From Bactericera cockerelli (Eukaryota > Arthropoda > Insecta > Hemiptera > Triozidae): a stretch of DNA of 64,000 nucleotides. Positions 48,349-58,913 of the stretch are shown in pieces (the first letter of the stretch is position 1; each line of letters begins with the position of its first letter). Under the pieces are notes generated by a model. The model made no database searches. It saw only the letters and a program-made list of their open reading frames with translations, and had not been told where the DNA came from. Both the position numbers and the translations under genes were made by a program. The stretch is taken from NCBI GenBank assembly GCA_024516035.1, contig CM044955.1:16788551-16852550 (forward strand), written 5' to 3'.

Positions 48349-49072
48349 GCAATTCGACACTTGCGGAAATCTTTTGTTTAAAACCGATCATTTGCGACAA
48401 TGAAAAAAGGTTTCAAACCATACATTTGCGACAATATATTGCAGGTATAGATTTCAATGTTTCATACAGTGTGAATCAAATTTTAGTTCGTACTGGTAGG
48501 TGTTTTTTTGTTAGAGGAATTTTGTTGTTAGATAGGGTTAGGTAAAGTTAACAAGGTGAGATTGCACGATAGATCACTGACTTCAGTTTGTCGGGTAGGA
48601 TGGTTGGGTGAGGGGCTTAGGTTAGGTTGAAATTAGCGCAGGCGGTTAGGCCGGGTTGCGCAGCGACCCGGTCTAACCCTGCGCTAATTTCAACCTAACC
48701 TAAGCCCCTCACCCAAGCTATCCTAGCCGGCTAACGAAACACAACATTTAGTCTGACAACCGTTTGTCTGACAAGGAGTCTCCTCAAATAAAATGAAGCT
48801 CGCCGGGAGGCGAGCGCTCGTCAAGTAGCGCCAGCCACCCGGCCTATATAAATTTATCTATGATGAGAGAAGGAATTCATTAAATCGGATAAATTCACAT
48901 ACGTCCATATTTAAGTCGACCCGGTATTTATTTGGAAATTCCGAAATGAACAAAGGAGTTAATCTGTTCCTTTGTCTGTCTGATATTGTCGCAAACGTTA
49001 CAGTGAATACCTTTTTCTGTTGTCGCAAATGTCTGGTTTTTTCAGGTAAATTGTCGCAAGTGATCGGTAGCC
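48349..49072. mobile_element. D3: 724-bp TIR element with 9-bp target duplication
   Basis: ATCAGATTC occurs immediately before (48340-48348) and after (49073-49081) the element. Ends are imperfect inverted repeats built on CGACACTTGCG (left) and CGATCACTTGCGACAAT (right, reversed). TTGCGACAAT recurs twice near the left end and, inverted, three times near the right. A 9-bp duplication fits Mutator-like elements; an 8-bp reading would fit hAT. The centre carries a long GC-rich hairpin. No transposase. Confidence 0.8.
48588..48733. repeat. Long hairpin inside D3, arms about 65 bp
   Basis: 48588-48655 and 48666-48733 are inverted copies with few mismatches (core GGGTGAGGGGCTTAGGTTAG). The loop is only TGCGCAGCG-sized. 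It is markedly GC-rich for this window. Confidence 0.92.
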
Positions 49073-49103
49073 ATCAGATTCACTTGACTACCAGTGCACG
49101 ATT

Positions 49104-50524
49104 TATGTAATTCATTTAAATGAAAAAAAAACTGTTTAATGCGACGTATAATACCACCTTGAGCATGGTCAAGATTACTAGTGAAGTGTTGAATCAATCG
49201 CATTCGTATTACCTTACAGACACCAAGCCCGCCCAGTTCTCCTTCACTCGGTACTGGTCCTGTAATATGGAATTATGATTAATTAATTCGCCTTCTAAAA
49301 GAGGCGAATAAATTTCACACAATCAGAACAGAACACGGAATCAGCACGAACGACAGGTATAAGACCTCGCTTAAAAAAAGGTAGCCTTTCTTATAAATTA
49401 AAATTCTGATCAAAATCACGCGCAACCTATCAAGCAAAACGCTAGTTTTGCAACGCCAAGAAAAACAAAACGAGCGTGCTATACTTACGCTAAACCGAGT
49501 TCGTATGTATTTTCTTTTGTAATTTTGACCTACTTAGACAAAACTTTTTATATTTTTTTCTTCATATTCGTGTTTTCCTCGTCGAATAGAAGAATACTAC
49601 TTTTTATTTTACCTTTTTCTGATACTCCTAACCGCTTTTACGAACACCCCTAACATTAGTAAAAGATTCATACTTTGGTCTCATTTTTTTTTTTTTTTTT
49701 TTTTTTTTCCGCATTCGGCTTACCATGGGCTTATGGTTAAAGTTAAAAATATGACATTTTGGTTACGAGTTCATAATGCTTGCAGTTCGAGGTTTTTAAC
49801 AAAAAAAACTTCCGCGGTCACTCGGCGGCGCTTTGGCGGTATCGCCTATATCTCGAATGTGGCAAATGGTAGAAAGCTGAAACTTTGTATATTAATTATT
49901 TGATTAATTTACAGCTTTTTTAATTCTATGTAATTTTTATATAATTATAACCATTTATGAGTTATAACATTTTTGTTGATTTTTGACGTTCACCGACCTC
50001 TCTTCACGTAATCACATGAATCGTTATTAAGGCTATATTGTATCAAGCTGAAACTTTCAGGACATATTCCTGAGTTTTGGCAGATGATTCCTCGTCAGAA
50101 TAGCTATCTTCGAAAAATTTACGGTTTTTGAGTTATAAGCTCCTTAAGTCCATTGGTAGCGCACAACATATTTTGGATTAGAGTGTCTTCTCCGAGTTTC
50201 GGAGCTCACAGTATAGGGATACCACACTCGTAAATAAAATAAAATTAAGATATCAATTTATTGCTGAACTGAGGGGTGTGTTATCTTTCTTTCATCGACC
50301 TTCATTAGGTTCTTAGATATTATAGATGTACCTACTATTTTTCGACTAGTTAGTTTTTTTTTTTAATTTTCAAGATGTGGGTAAGTGAATTATTCAATGA
50401 AATACTTTAAAGATATTATAAGGCTTTTTATACGGATTAAAAGGATACAAAACTAAAATAATTATAGGTAGGTAGTAGGTAGGTACCTAGTTAGGTAGGT
50501 CCTCCATTAAAATAATTTTAATAT
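49104..50524. other. No gene recognised; T27 run
   Basis: A run of 27 T at 49684-49710 is followed by GC-richer CCGCATTCGG. At 49880 and 50045 the phrase AGCTGAAACTTT recurs in an otherwise unassigned stretch that may be an old element. Confidence 0.35.
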
Positions 50525-50729
50525 GGGTTTAACTTCGCTTTCAACTGCATATCACGACGGGGGTACTACCCTCCATTAGCAGGAAACTGACAAACCTGCT
50601 ACTCACATTAACCTCACCCAGCATGGGTTGGGCCAGATAGCCAGCATCATAAAGTCTTCACTTCGCTAGACTTTGCTTAACATTGGTGATCCTACGAGAA
50701 TTGATGTATTCAACGCGCCGTCGATGGCA
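50525..50729 (-). repeat. SINE family S5 (5S rRNA-like head)
   Basis: Minus strand: GCCATCGACGGCGCGTTGAA, TCAATTCTCGTAGGATCACC, AATGTTAAGCAAAGTC, ACTTTATGATGCTGGC, then the body CCCATGCTGGGTGAGGTTAA, TGTGAGTAGCAGG, AATGGAGGGTAGTACCCCCG and ending GTTAAACCC. Slightly more diverged than the 19111 copy. Confidence 0.87.
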
Positions 50730-50854
50730 CCTAATTAGGTGTGGCAAATCTTTAGTTTTAGTATGTTGCACAGGCTTGCTAGCCGTGACTCATCAATTTG
50801 AGTTCTGTAACAATTTGGCCAACTTACAGAAAATTCATGTTATACTCTTAGCAG

Positions 50855-51015
50855 GTGAGATCCTCGCTACCCAGTCAGGAAGGCTTCAAACCCCAGAATC
50901 GACAAAAAATGTATAGTTAATTTGGTTACAATATTATTGTGTGCACATAAGCGATTCCGGTTCTCTTGATCTCTTGTGTTGACCTAGAACCTGAATGGGA
51001 ATTCGATAATGACAC
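50855..51015 (+). repeat. SINE family S1, degraded
   Basis: GGTGAGATCCTCGCTACCCAG, GGCTTCAAACCCCAG (B-box ruined), CGACAAAAAATG, TTAATTTGGTTACAAT, and GATTCCGGTTCTC match S1 in order, with many changes. Confidence 0.55.
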
Positions 51016-51323
51016 AAAGAATACATAATACACAATATTACACATACATACCTAAATGGGTATACCTAGTTGTAAAAACAATTCCAAGAAAATCACCTAT
51101 ATCTTGTAAGAAGTTACGAGTTCAAAAAAATAGGTTTGACTTTACATGCAGGTACCTAGACACTAACGAAAGGGTACCTACGTAATACATTGAACCTTTC
51201 TTGCAAAAAAGACACATAAAACTCTTTTCTTTTGTTGTACCAGTCAAACCAGTCCAGCACGTGTTGTATCAAACAATAGATGTAAAATATTCCGTTAACT
51301 CGGTAGAATTTTTATTTGAAATG

Positions 51324-51380
51324 CTCTGTACTTGGGTGTTCGGGGTACGAATCACTCATACCTCGTGACGAAAAATGAGC
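51324..51380 (+). repeat. SINE family S2 body fragment
   Basis: CTCTGTACTTGGGTGTTCGG and CTCATACCTCGTGACGAAAA are S2 body only, with head and end absent. Confidence 0.7.
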
Positions 51381-51774
51381 ATAGTAGACGAGATGTAGCT
51401 TGTCATATGAACCTCCCCTTTGGCGCCGAGTAAGGATACCAAAGAGGGGAAATGTGCGGTGGCTCTAGATTTACAAATCTACCTTGAGATCTTGAGAATG
51501 TATTTTTCTCTTTCTCGAACTCGGACTAGGGTCCGAATAAAGATAAAAATAAAAAAAAATGGAGGGTCATGTTGTTATCAGCATGATCCATAAGTGTTTC
51601 AAAGAAGCATGTTAATAAACATGAACCTCGGATATCGTTATTTTGGGTATAAACAAATTATTTTATTCGGTATGCAGGTAGTTGGGATACAATGTAAATG
51701 AAATAAGGTAAACAAAAATAGATCATTTCTAAGCTCCTGAATTTTGATCGCTCCAATGAAAACCCTTTGAAAAT

Positions 51775-52455
51775 AATTGAATCAGTTAGGTATTTTGAAA
51801 AGGGTTTAAGTCCAATTTTTTCGAAATTTGTTTTATTATGAAAATGGATTCTCTGGACCTAGACGCATCGTTATGTATGAGAAAGACACAAATCCGATCA
51901 GTCATAAGGAAGTTATAGCGAGTTAAATATCTTGTCCGTGACTAAATCCCTTTTCGAAATGACTCATAGTGAAGACACTACTTGTTGATACCATCAGATT
52001 TGTTCAGTTTATTTTTTTATTCAGTTTAAGGTCAGTTTATTATTTTTTTTCTCAAACTAACACAAATACTTGAAATTTGAAGATGATTTTCTTTTTACCT
52101 TATCCTTAAAAAACTAGCCTAAATTGTCTCAGAATTGACATAAAATATGTGGTTTGTGGTTGACCCAACCCAAAATGGTAGGTAAATAATATGCATATTT
52201 GGTTAACGGATTTACCTATTTTCGTGTTTATTTCGATAAGGACATAAGTCCAGCCTATAAAACTAAAATTTACTTGAAAAGTATGACACTTAAACGTTTG
52301 TAAATCAGTTACATAATGTCTTTTAGCCTAATAATTCATTACATGAAGAAAAAAATATGCCATGTTTTATATTTTCCGAAATAAATAGTTTTTTTTAGTT
52401 TTCCAAAAGTTTACCTTTTGTAACTTAAACCCTTTTCAAAATAACTGATTCAATT
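51775..52455. mobile_element. D4: 0.68-kb TIR element
   Basis: AATTGAATCAGTTA then TATTTTGAAAAGGGTTTAAG at the left end are matched in reverse at the right (CTTAAACCCTTTTCAAAATA, ACTGATTCAATT), about 33 bp each. The sequence just left of the element (AAACCCTTTGAAAATA) is also inverted to the left terminal repeat. No frame; superfamily not determined. Confidence 0.65.
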
Positions 52456-52547
52456 GAAAGTTAAATGAAAATTAAAACAAGTTGTATTAACCAAAAGTAA
52501 GTGTCCGAAATTTGATAAAATGAAGCAGATTGAAGCGTTTGAGAGTT

Positions 52548-53216
52548 ATTTATAAAAAATCTGGTGTAAACATCACACGACTTTCCTTATCATAATTATA
52601 AGGAATTGGAACAGGACCAAAAGCCACTGGTGACTCAAAGGTAACATTTAGCTAAAAATCAATATCAAATTCGTAATCAGCACCTCAAAATCATTGGATT
52701 TGATATGTCACAACCCCCATCTACGATAAATAATAAAAAAGTTAATCAAAGCGGGTTCCCCCCCCCAAAATACCGGTAAATTGGGGCTGAGGTCCAAAAA
52801 GTTCAAGATATCAAAAAAATGATAAGAAGAGACCCCTATTATTTTTTTAATCTAAGACATAATTGTTCTCTAATATTTTTTTGTATCTTTAACCAATTCA
52901 AAGAAGCGGCACTTGCGGCCAATATTTGCGGTCCTGCGGCCGCAGCCTGCAGCCGATTGCAACCAAAAGTTTCGTGGTTCGTCTGGTGTATAATTATAAT
53001 TAGCATACCAAATTTCAAGTCTCTAGCTCTTACCGTTCTCGAGATATCCTGTTTACACACACACAGACAAACAGACAGACAGACGCACGGACCAATGGCT
53101 GAAAACAACTTTTTTGGTATCCTGAGGCTATAATTCGTCCAGAAATGTGAAAAACTGGGTAGGTCAAATTTTCGACGAATCCAATACTTTCCTTATTATA
53201 GGATAAGGAAAGTAAA
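52548..53216 (-). repeat. Element family D5, copy b
   Basis: On the minus strand it starts at a hairpin (TACTTTCCTTAT / ATAAGGAAAGTA, 53187-53216), then GGTCCGTGCGTCTGTC with an internal (CTGT)n and GTGTGTGTG run, then CTCGAGAACGG. It ends at CTTTCCTTATC/GATAAGGAAAG-type sequence and GTCGTGTGATGTTTACACC. The ends are similar to those of copy a at 26812. A plus-strand frame of 104 codons with HTHRQTDRQTH is from the microsatellite. Confidence 0.65.
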
Positions 53217-53403
53217 AAGGATCTAATCTCAAAAAATCAAAAGTTGAAATACCTTAATATTTTAGAAATATTGGGCCGTAGTAAAGAGATGGTGAGATAG
53301 AAAAAAAAGCCATGAATATTTTCATAAAAATAAATTCTACTTTATTTCATGTGTTGAATTTAGAAAATGGGAAACAATGTAGGTAACCAACCAAAAATAC
53401 CTG

Positions 53404-53898
53404 ATATCCCCCAAAAATACACTTCGTGTGCAAAAGACCTTGAAAATGATTGCCTAAAAAGGAACTGATATCAAATGAAGGCCAAGTCCTTGTAAACTGG
53501 ATATTATCTGCCCACAAAAGAGTCTCAAGTACAGGAATCAAGCTGACAATTGGATATGATATTTCCCATTTTTCTGCTTTTTAACAACACTTATTTAACA
53601 TATTAAAAATCTTGGCAAGTTCAAAGCAATTTTTTGATGTTTCAAACTTGCCAAGATTTTTAATATGTTAAATTTGTGTTGTTAAAAAGCAGAAAAATGG
53701 GAAATATCATATCCAATTGTCAGCTCGATTCCTGTACTTGAGACTCTTTTGTGGGCAGATAATATCCAGTTTACAAGGACTTGGCCTTCATTTGATATCA
53801 GTTCCTTTTTAGGCAATCATTTTCAAGGTAATTCTATTTAAGAAGGATTGTTATTTTCTTGGCGTCTTTTGCACACGAAGTGTATTTTTGGGGGATAT
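53404..53898. mobile_element. D6: 0.5-kb foldback element, CCCCCAAAAA termini
   Basis: Ends ATATCCCCCAAAAATACAC and the exact reverse. Arms are almost identical and meet around 53630 with a loop of about 20 nt; the right arm has about 35 extra bases near 53830-53865. The terminal motif CCCCCAAAAA...CACTTCGTG is shared with D9 at 62123. No coding capacity. Confidence 0.85.
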
Positions 53899-53905
53899 AC
53901 GTATA

Positions 53906-55549
53906 CAGTATGTCTCAGAAGTCCTGGCAATGACCTCATAACTTTTGAATGGGTACGAATTTTTGGATTCTGTTTGTTTCTAAGGATAGGAAGTGCCCTA
54001 TGGCCGATTCACTGGTGATGCCAAAATCCAGGTTCGAACCCCGGAAGGAGCACTTTTTTGATAAAAATGGTCATTTCTTGAGAAATTTAAATCAGAAGGT
54101 ATTTTTTTAATTTCATATTATTAATTAATAGGTAAAAATACAGCATTCCTCAAAAAATAAATTTTATATTACTATCAGTGGCGGAGCTATGGTGTTTAAA
54201 ACTTAAAAATCTGGTTTTTTGAGACACCCTGTAGCTTTGGTACTGCTCGCCTCAATACAGTCCTCAATGATTTAAAATGACAAAAAAAGTGTCTTGGAAG
54301 TACTGAAATGGATAAAACTCCGATATATCACCTCCATCAGTGCCGGAGGGTTGTATAACAATGACCTATTTTCATGACAATAATCAATTTTTATTAGTTG
54401 CATTGTCTTGAAGTGAAAAAGGGTTCGATAACAACTTTAGTAATTGAACAATTGTTAGAATGACGACAACAACAACAACAACAAATAGATATTGATTAGT
54501 TGAGTAAAATGTGTAGATTTATTTATCTATTAACTAGATATCTAATTATCCACATTCATATTAGCTACCGACCTGTTTATTTCCTAATAACCTATGTATC
54601 ATGGATTTGAGTCAACCTGATTCACATGCAGGTTCAAAACTTCACTCAACTTCATCAAGACAGATGAGTAAATACTTTAATTGAGAATAGCAATCAGTGG
54701 TGGCATTACAAGTTAAATGAAATTCGAAAGAATGAGGGATACTTACTTATACTAGACTTGTAATGCTGTGATACACACTAAAGTTGCGATGGAATAATAA
54801 AACAAAGGAACACTTAATTTATTATTTACATCTTTGTGAATGAACATGGCGCCTTTTAATAATGAACTTTTAGTAACGGAACTTTTTTGACATTCAAGAG
54901 GATGAGATTGATGACAAAATGGATTTTGGTAAGTACCTACCTACTTTTATAATTGTGATTACTATTACATTTAAGTTTGGTGTTGTTGTTGTCATTCTAA
55001 CAATTGTTCACCAACTAAAGTTGTTATCGAACCCTTTTTCACTTCAAGACAATGCAACTAATAAAAATTGATTATTGTCATGAAAATAGGTCATTTTTAT
55101 CCAACCCTCCGGCACTGATGGAGGTGATATATCGGAGTTTTATCCATTTCAGTACTTCCAAGACACTTTTTTCGTCATTTTAAATCATTGAGGACTGTTT
55201 TGAGTCGAGCAGTACCAAAGCTACAGGGTGTCCCAAAAAACCAGATTTTTAAGTTTTAAACACCATAGCTCCGCCACTGATGGTGATAGAAATTTTATTT
55301 TTTGAGGAATGCAGTATTTTTACCTGTTAATTAATAATATGAAATTAAAAAAATACCTTCTCATTTAAATTTCTCAAGAAATGGCCATTTTTATCAAAAA
55401 AGTGCCACTTCCGGAGTTCGAACCTGGATTTTGACATCACCAGTGAATCGGGCATAGGGCACTTCCTAACCTTAGAAACAAACAGAATCCAAAAATTCGT
55501 ACCCATTCAAAAGTTATGAGGCCATTGCCAGGACTTCTGAGACATACTG
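53906..55549. mobile_element. D7: 1.64-kb long-TIR element, TA-flanked
   Basis: Terminal repeats begin CAGTATGTCTCAGAAGTCC next to TA and extend about 575 bp (53906-54483 and 54981-55549), ending in a (CAA)n / (GTT)n run. The 497-bp middle is unique and holds a remnant of a coding exon (54846-54928). TA flanks and a CAGT start fit the Tc1/mariner group, but the outer GTATAC is also palindromic, so the exact edge is uncertain. It sits six bases right of D6. Confidence 0.85.
54846..54928 (+). pseudogene. Frameshifted start exon in the middle of D7
   Basis: ATG at 54846 opens MAPFNNELLVTELF and then stops at TGA within a run of six T. One T fewer would carry the frame on through an acidic stretch (DIQEDEIDDKMDF) to a GTAAGT donor at 54929. 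A short start exon with a donor inside a TIR element suggests the relic of a transposase or accessory gene. I cannot assign a family. Confidence 0.45.
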
Positions 55550-55764
55550 TATACTCACTCCACACACGCATATTTGCAAAGATATAGATAATAGGTTCAT
55601 CCCTTTGAAGTGCGTCTAATTTTTCACGTCGCTTCAGAAGCTTCCTAAAAATACCAAGGCAGAATATTCACAGAACGATTTTCCTCTACCTGCCTACGAA
55701 ATTTGACCTCTCTGTCACCGTGAACCTAAAATGAAACATTGAAACCTTGTGAAATTGACTCGTT

Positions 55765-56035
55765 TGGAGGAGGAGGAAGGAGAGAATTGGGGGGTGAGAC
55801 AGAGAGAGAGACAGAATGAGTGGGGTAGATGATATGGGAGGTAGAGAGAATAGAAGATAATTATAGAGAGAAGAGGGAGGGAGAGAGAGAGACCTACAAT
55901 ATAAGAAGAAACCCTCATGAAGGGGACTTTATGGGAGGAAAAGGAATAGAGAGAGAATTGAGAGGGGGTGGAGAGTGAAAGAAGGGAGAGAGAGAGGGAG
56001 GAGAGAGAGAGGGAGGAGAGAAAAATTGAGTGATA
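55765..56035. repeat. Purine (GA) tract
   Basis: About 270 bp rich in GAGAGA and GGGAGG on the plus strand, without a clear longer unit. The 122-codon minus-strand serine/leucine frame is an artefact. Confidence 0.88.
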
Positions 56036-56373
56036 GTACAAAATTGACCTCTGGGTAGTTTTCCCGAAAATGTTCAGTCCCAATTTACCTTGAAGTGATG
56101 TGAAATAGGTAGGTACTAAAATACATATTGCACAAAGTAACTGGAATCATAATTATCATATTTTATTGAAATCATATTGTTTCAGATTTTATTTATTGAG
56201 TCTTTATTTGAAGTTCATACAGGACTTTGTTTGAGTTTGATTTTTAGTATAAATTAATTAATCTCATCGGATTAACAATGTTTAGCATTTTAATACTGGA
56301 GCATAATATTTTGTTGCAATCGCAAAGCCCATTTAATTTGCAGAATAAACTCAAATTTTTGAATATTTCTTTC
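56036..56373. other. No feature recognised
   Basis: AT-rich spacer. Confidence 0.4.
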
Positions 56374-56443
56374 TTGGAATTCGAACCACCGACCTCTAGG
56401 TCACAAGTTCGTTGCCTTATCAATCAGGCTGGTGAGGTCGGTA
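56374..56443 (-). repeat. SINE family S3 head
   Basis: Minus strand: CCGACCTCACCAGCCTGAT, CGAACTTGTGACCTAGAGG, GGTGGTTCGAATTCC. Body absent. Confidence 0.7.
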
Positions 56444-56502
56444 GTCAAACATGAAAGTAAGTTCCATATTCAAAATCTTCAAAAATCTTTTTGTTATATA
56501 GA

Positions 56503-56504
<2 letters not shown>

Positions 56505-56537
<33 letters not shown>

Positions 56538-56722
56538 TCGCCTTATTTATACTGCCCAATTAGGACTATGTATAGAGTCCCATTAATCCAGCAATCAGCG
56601 CAAGACGTACTTATAATTTGATCAAAATCCCAAATGGGAGAGTATAACTTATCATGTCCGAGTTGGGTTTTGAACCCGCGACCTCTGGATTTCCGCGACC
56701 TACCAGGACAGACGAGACAGCC
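56505..56722 (-). repeat. SINE family S7 with (ATT)n tail
   Basis: Minus strand: head with B-box CGCGGGTTCAAAACCC, body AGTTATACTCTCCCATTTGG, TGATTGCTGGATTAATGGG, TATAAATAAGGCGATATTAT, then an (ATT)n run (56505-56538) forming the 3' tail. Copies at 58502 (+) and 60021 (-) share the order, which shows the microsatellite is part of the element. Confidence 0.8.
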
Positions 56723-56897
56723 TAAATCAAAATTTATGATGAGAAACATGCTGCGTTAGTCTGGAAATTTCTTTCGCAAGTAGGTAAGGATTTTAGGTGC
56801 GAGTGATGTGTGACATTTTCAGTCAGTCAGTATATCAGTATACTGACTCACTGACTGTGCTTTTACCTATTCAAATATTTATTATTATTTTTTCTTT

Positions 56898-57188
56898 TAC
56901 TCTGTCTAATCCCGCTTGAGTAGGGCCGACGTTGTTCAACCTCATGATTGAGGTTGATTGCTTTTGGCACATATTTTTTACGGCTGGATGGCCTTCCTAA
57001 CGCCAACGATTCTATTTGATAAGTTAACGTCCTGGATAAGACGGGGGATTTACATTCCATTCGCTGGTAATCGTACCAGCTACCCACATTAACCTCAACC
57101 GGCCTGGGTAGGGCCGGAAATGCCAGCCTCACATGTACGGAGGGAATAGAATTTTCTGTGTGAATAATCTGCTGTGACCGGGGATCAT
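56898..57188 (-). repeat. SINE family S4, body plus tail
   Basis: Minus strand: GATCCCCGGTCACAGCAG (B-box end), ATTCACACAGAAAATTCT, CCTACCCAGGCCGGTTGAGG, TAATGTGGGTAGCTGGTACG, GTTAGGAAGGCCATCCAGCC, and CAATCATGAGGTTGAAC. It is flanked by a 55-60 bp direct repeat (56820-56874 and 57191-57252). Confidence 0.85.
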
Positions 57189-57258
57189 TTTTAGTCAGTC
57201 AGTCAGTATATCAGCATACTGATTGACTGAAAAATCTGCTTTTACCTATTCAAATTAA

Positions 57259-57705
57259 GGAGCGCGGTAGCGCTCCGACCCGCCAAGTCAATCGAAATAG
57301 TTCGCGCGCTACCAAGAGTATACTATACGCGACAGCATAAGTAGCACATTTCGTGTAGTTGTAGGAGAAAAAGTACAAGTGATGGAGGAAATTGAACTAC
57401 ATATACAGATTGGGGCACGATAATAGACAAGCTTTTAAAAAAGAAACATCGAAATCGTTTGAGTTAAGTTGGTCAAAAACACACTGTAAAAACGTCATTT
57501 TTTTTCAAAAAATTCTGCTTCTTCTTTGACGTTGACCGCTCTACAGCCAAAACTACTGGACCGATTTTCATGAACGATGGCTCATTTTTTTTCTTCTGGG
57601 TGGTAGGTGTGCCTTTTTATGGTTTCATTATCCCAAAAGCTACCATTTGGCCGTTAATTAGGAAAAGGATCATTTTCAGAGCTCAGAATAACATTGCAGT
57701 ATAGA
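57259..57705 (-). mobile_element. H2: Helitron-like relic, copy 1
   Basis: On the minus strand it begins TCTATACTGCAATG after an A, as in H1. It has the internal block CCGCTCTACAGC-type reversed (GACCGCTCTACAGCC on plus), and ends near hairpin GGAGCGC-GGTA-GCGCTCC (57259-57276, plus). No clear CTRR follows the hairpin, so the 3' end may be truncated or belong to the Helentron type. A second copy is at 59148-59556. Confidence 0.5.
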
Positions 57706-57805
57706 TATTTAATCTAGTTTATTATGTATATACCTATTCATTCACAAACCTTTCAATCCACATGTCCCGATGTGAAATTGTATAAAGATATACTAACCCA
57801 TAAAT

Positions 57806-58064
57806 AGTCGCCGGTGCTGAGTGAGTTAGCGCGCTAAGCTTACCACGCATGGTGGCCTGTATTCGATCCCCAGCTGGGCAGGAATTTTTCTGCACTTTAC
57901 TTGGGTGTTTGGGGTCCACTCATACCTCGTGAGGAAAAATGAGTAGTTACTGAATAAGTAACGACCAGTGACGGCATTACCAGAGTTAAAATAAATTAAT
58001 GTAATAGAATTTGAAAAGTAAAGGAGGCTCTTAGTAATGCTGCACTACCCACAAAATTTGTGAA
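57806..58064 (+). repeat. SINE family S2, full length
   Basis: Head GTGAGTTAGCGCGCTAAGC and B-box TGTATTCGATCCCCAGC, then TTACTTGGGTGTTTGGGGTC, CTCATACCTCGTGAGGAAAA, CCAGTGACGGCATTACCAGA, and AATGCTGCACTACCCACAAA. Confidence 0.88.
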
Positions 58065-58501
58065 GAGGCCTTGTGCTTGACCACAAATAATTTCATACAT
58101 ACACATAGCTATAATAAACCTGTAATGCCCAAGGAGTGAAAAAGACAAGATTTTTTTTTCGTCTAAAATGTTGGTTAGGTATATTAGGTTCAAAAATGTA
58201 AAAAAAATCTCTAGTACCCAATGTTACATAATGTATGTGTAACATGAATGTCATAAATATTTGGGGACCTTTTTAAGTGGGAAATGTAGAAGTTTCATAG
58301 AAAACTTTGTAAAAGCCCCTACACTACCTAATACCTATTCCTAATTAGGAATGTTAGGTACATAGGAAGTGAAAGGCTTTTTCCTCCCTATCCAATTCTC
58401 TCTAGTAAATATTTCTTTCACTGGCCGCTAAAAATATTATTATACAAAGTAAAATAAATTGAAGCTTTTATATGTTGCAAACACCACGAGGTTATGTCAA
58501 T
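58065..58501. other. No feature recognised
   Basis: AT-rich spacer. Confidence 0.45.
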
Positions 58502-58913
58502 AGTCCAGTTAGCTCAGTGGTTAAGGCGGCTCTGAGTAGAGCTAGAGATGCTAGAGGTCCGCGGGTTCGAGCTGAGACTTGTGATTTTTTTTAAAACAAA
58601 ATACTCTTTACTTGTTTTAGTTTTACATAATTTACATTAAATTTAGTGAGTTTATGAGGTACTATTAACCTTTTTGTTGTGGGTTGTGTTGTACCTCATT
58701 TATAATATAAAATAAAAAATTAACAGTTAAAAAAAATATATTTATACATTTATTACTCAACACAATAAGCTTCGTTCTCAGTATTCTTTCACAGAAATTA
58801 ATTTTAAAAATACATAGTTATCCTCCCATTTAGGATTTTTACCTCATATTTTTACCTCGTTGGGCATACTGCTGGAATAATGGGACTTAAAAGTCTTTAT
58901 TATTATATCTGAC
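58502..58913 (+). repeat. SINE family S7, with internal AT-rich insertion
   Basis: Head GTTAGCTCAGTGGTTAAGGC (A-box), CCGCGGGTTCGAGCTGAG (B-box). The body motif GTTATCCTCCCATTTAGG and CTGCTGGAATAATGGGAC resume only after about 230 bp of AT-rich sequence, then TTATTATTATAT. The A-box is the cleanest of the S7 copies. Confidence 0.75.

Larger units (their letters stand above)
48185..49103 (-). repeat. SINE family S6, split by element D3
   Basis: S6 body at 48185-48348 (ACTACCAGGCGAGG, TTATTATTATGTGG, GGATTCAAACCAACGG). The head resumes at 49082 (ACTTGACTACCAGTGCACG). Removing 48349-49081 rejoins a sequence parallel to the intact copy at 10198-10395. Confidence 0.75.

Noticed and set aside
52819..53133. 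104-codon frame with HTHRQTDRQTH
   Set aside because: Driven by an (ACAG)n microsatellite inside element D5.
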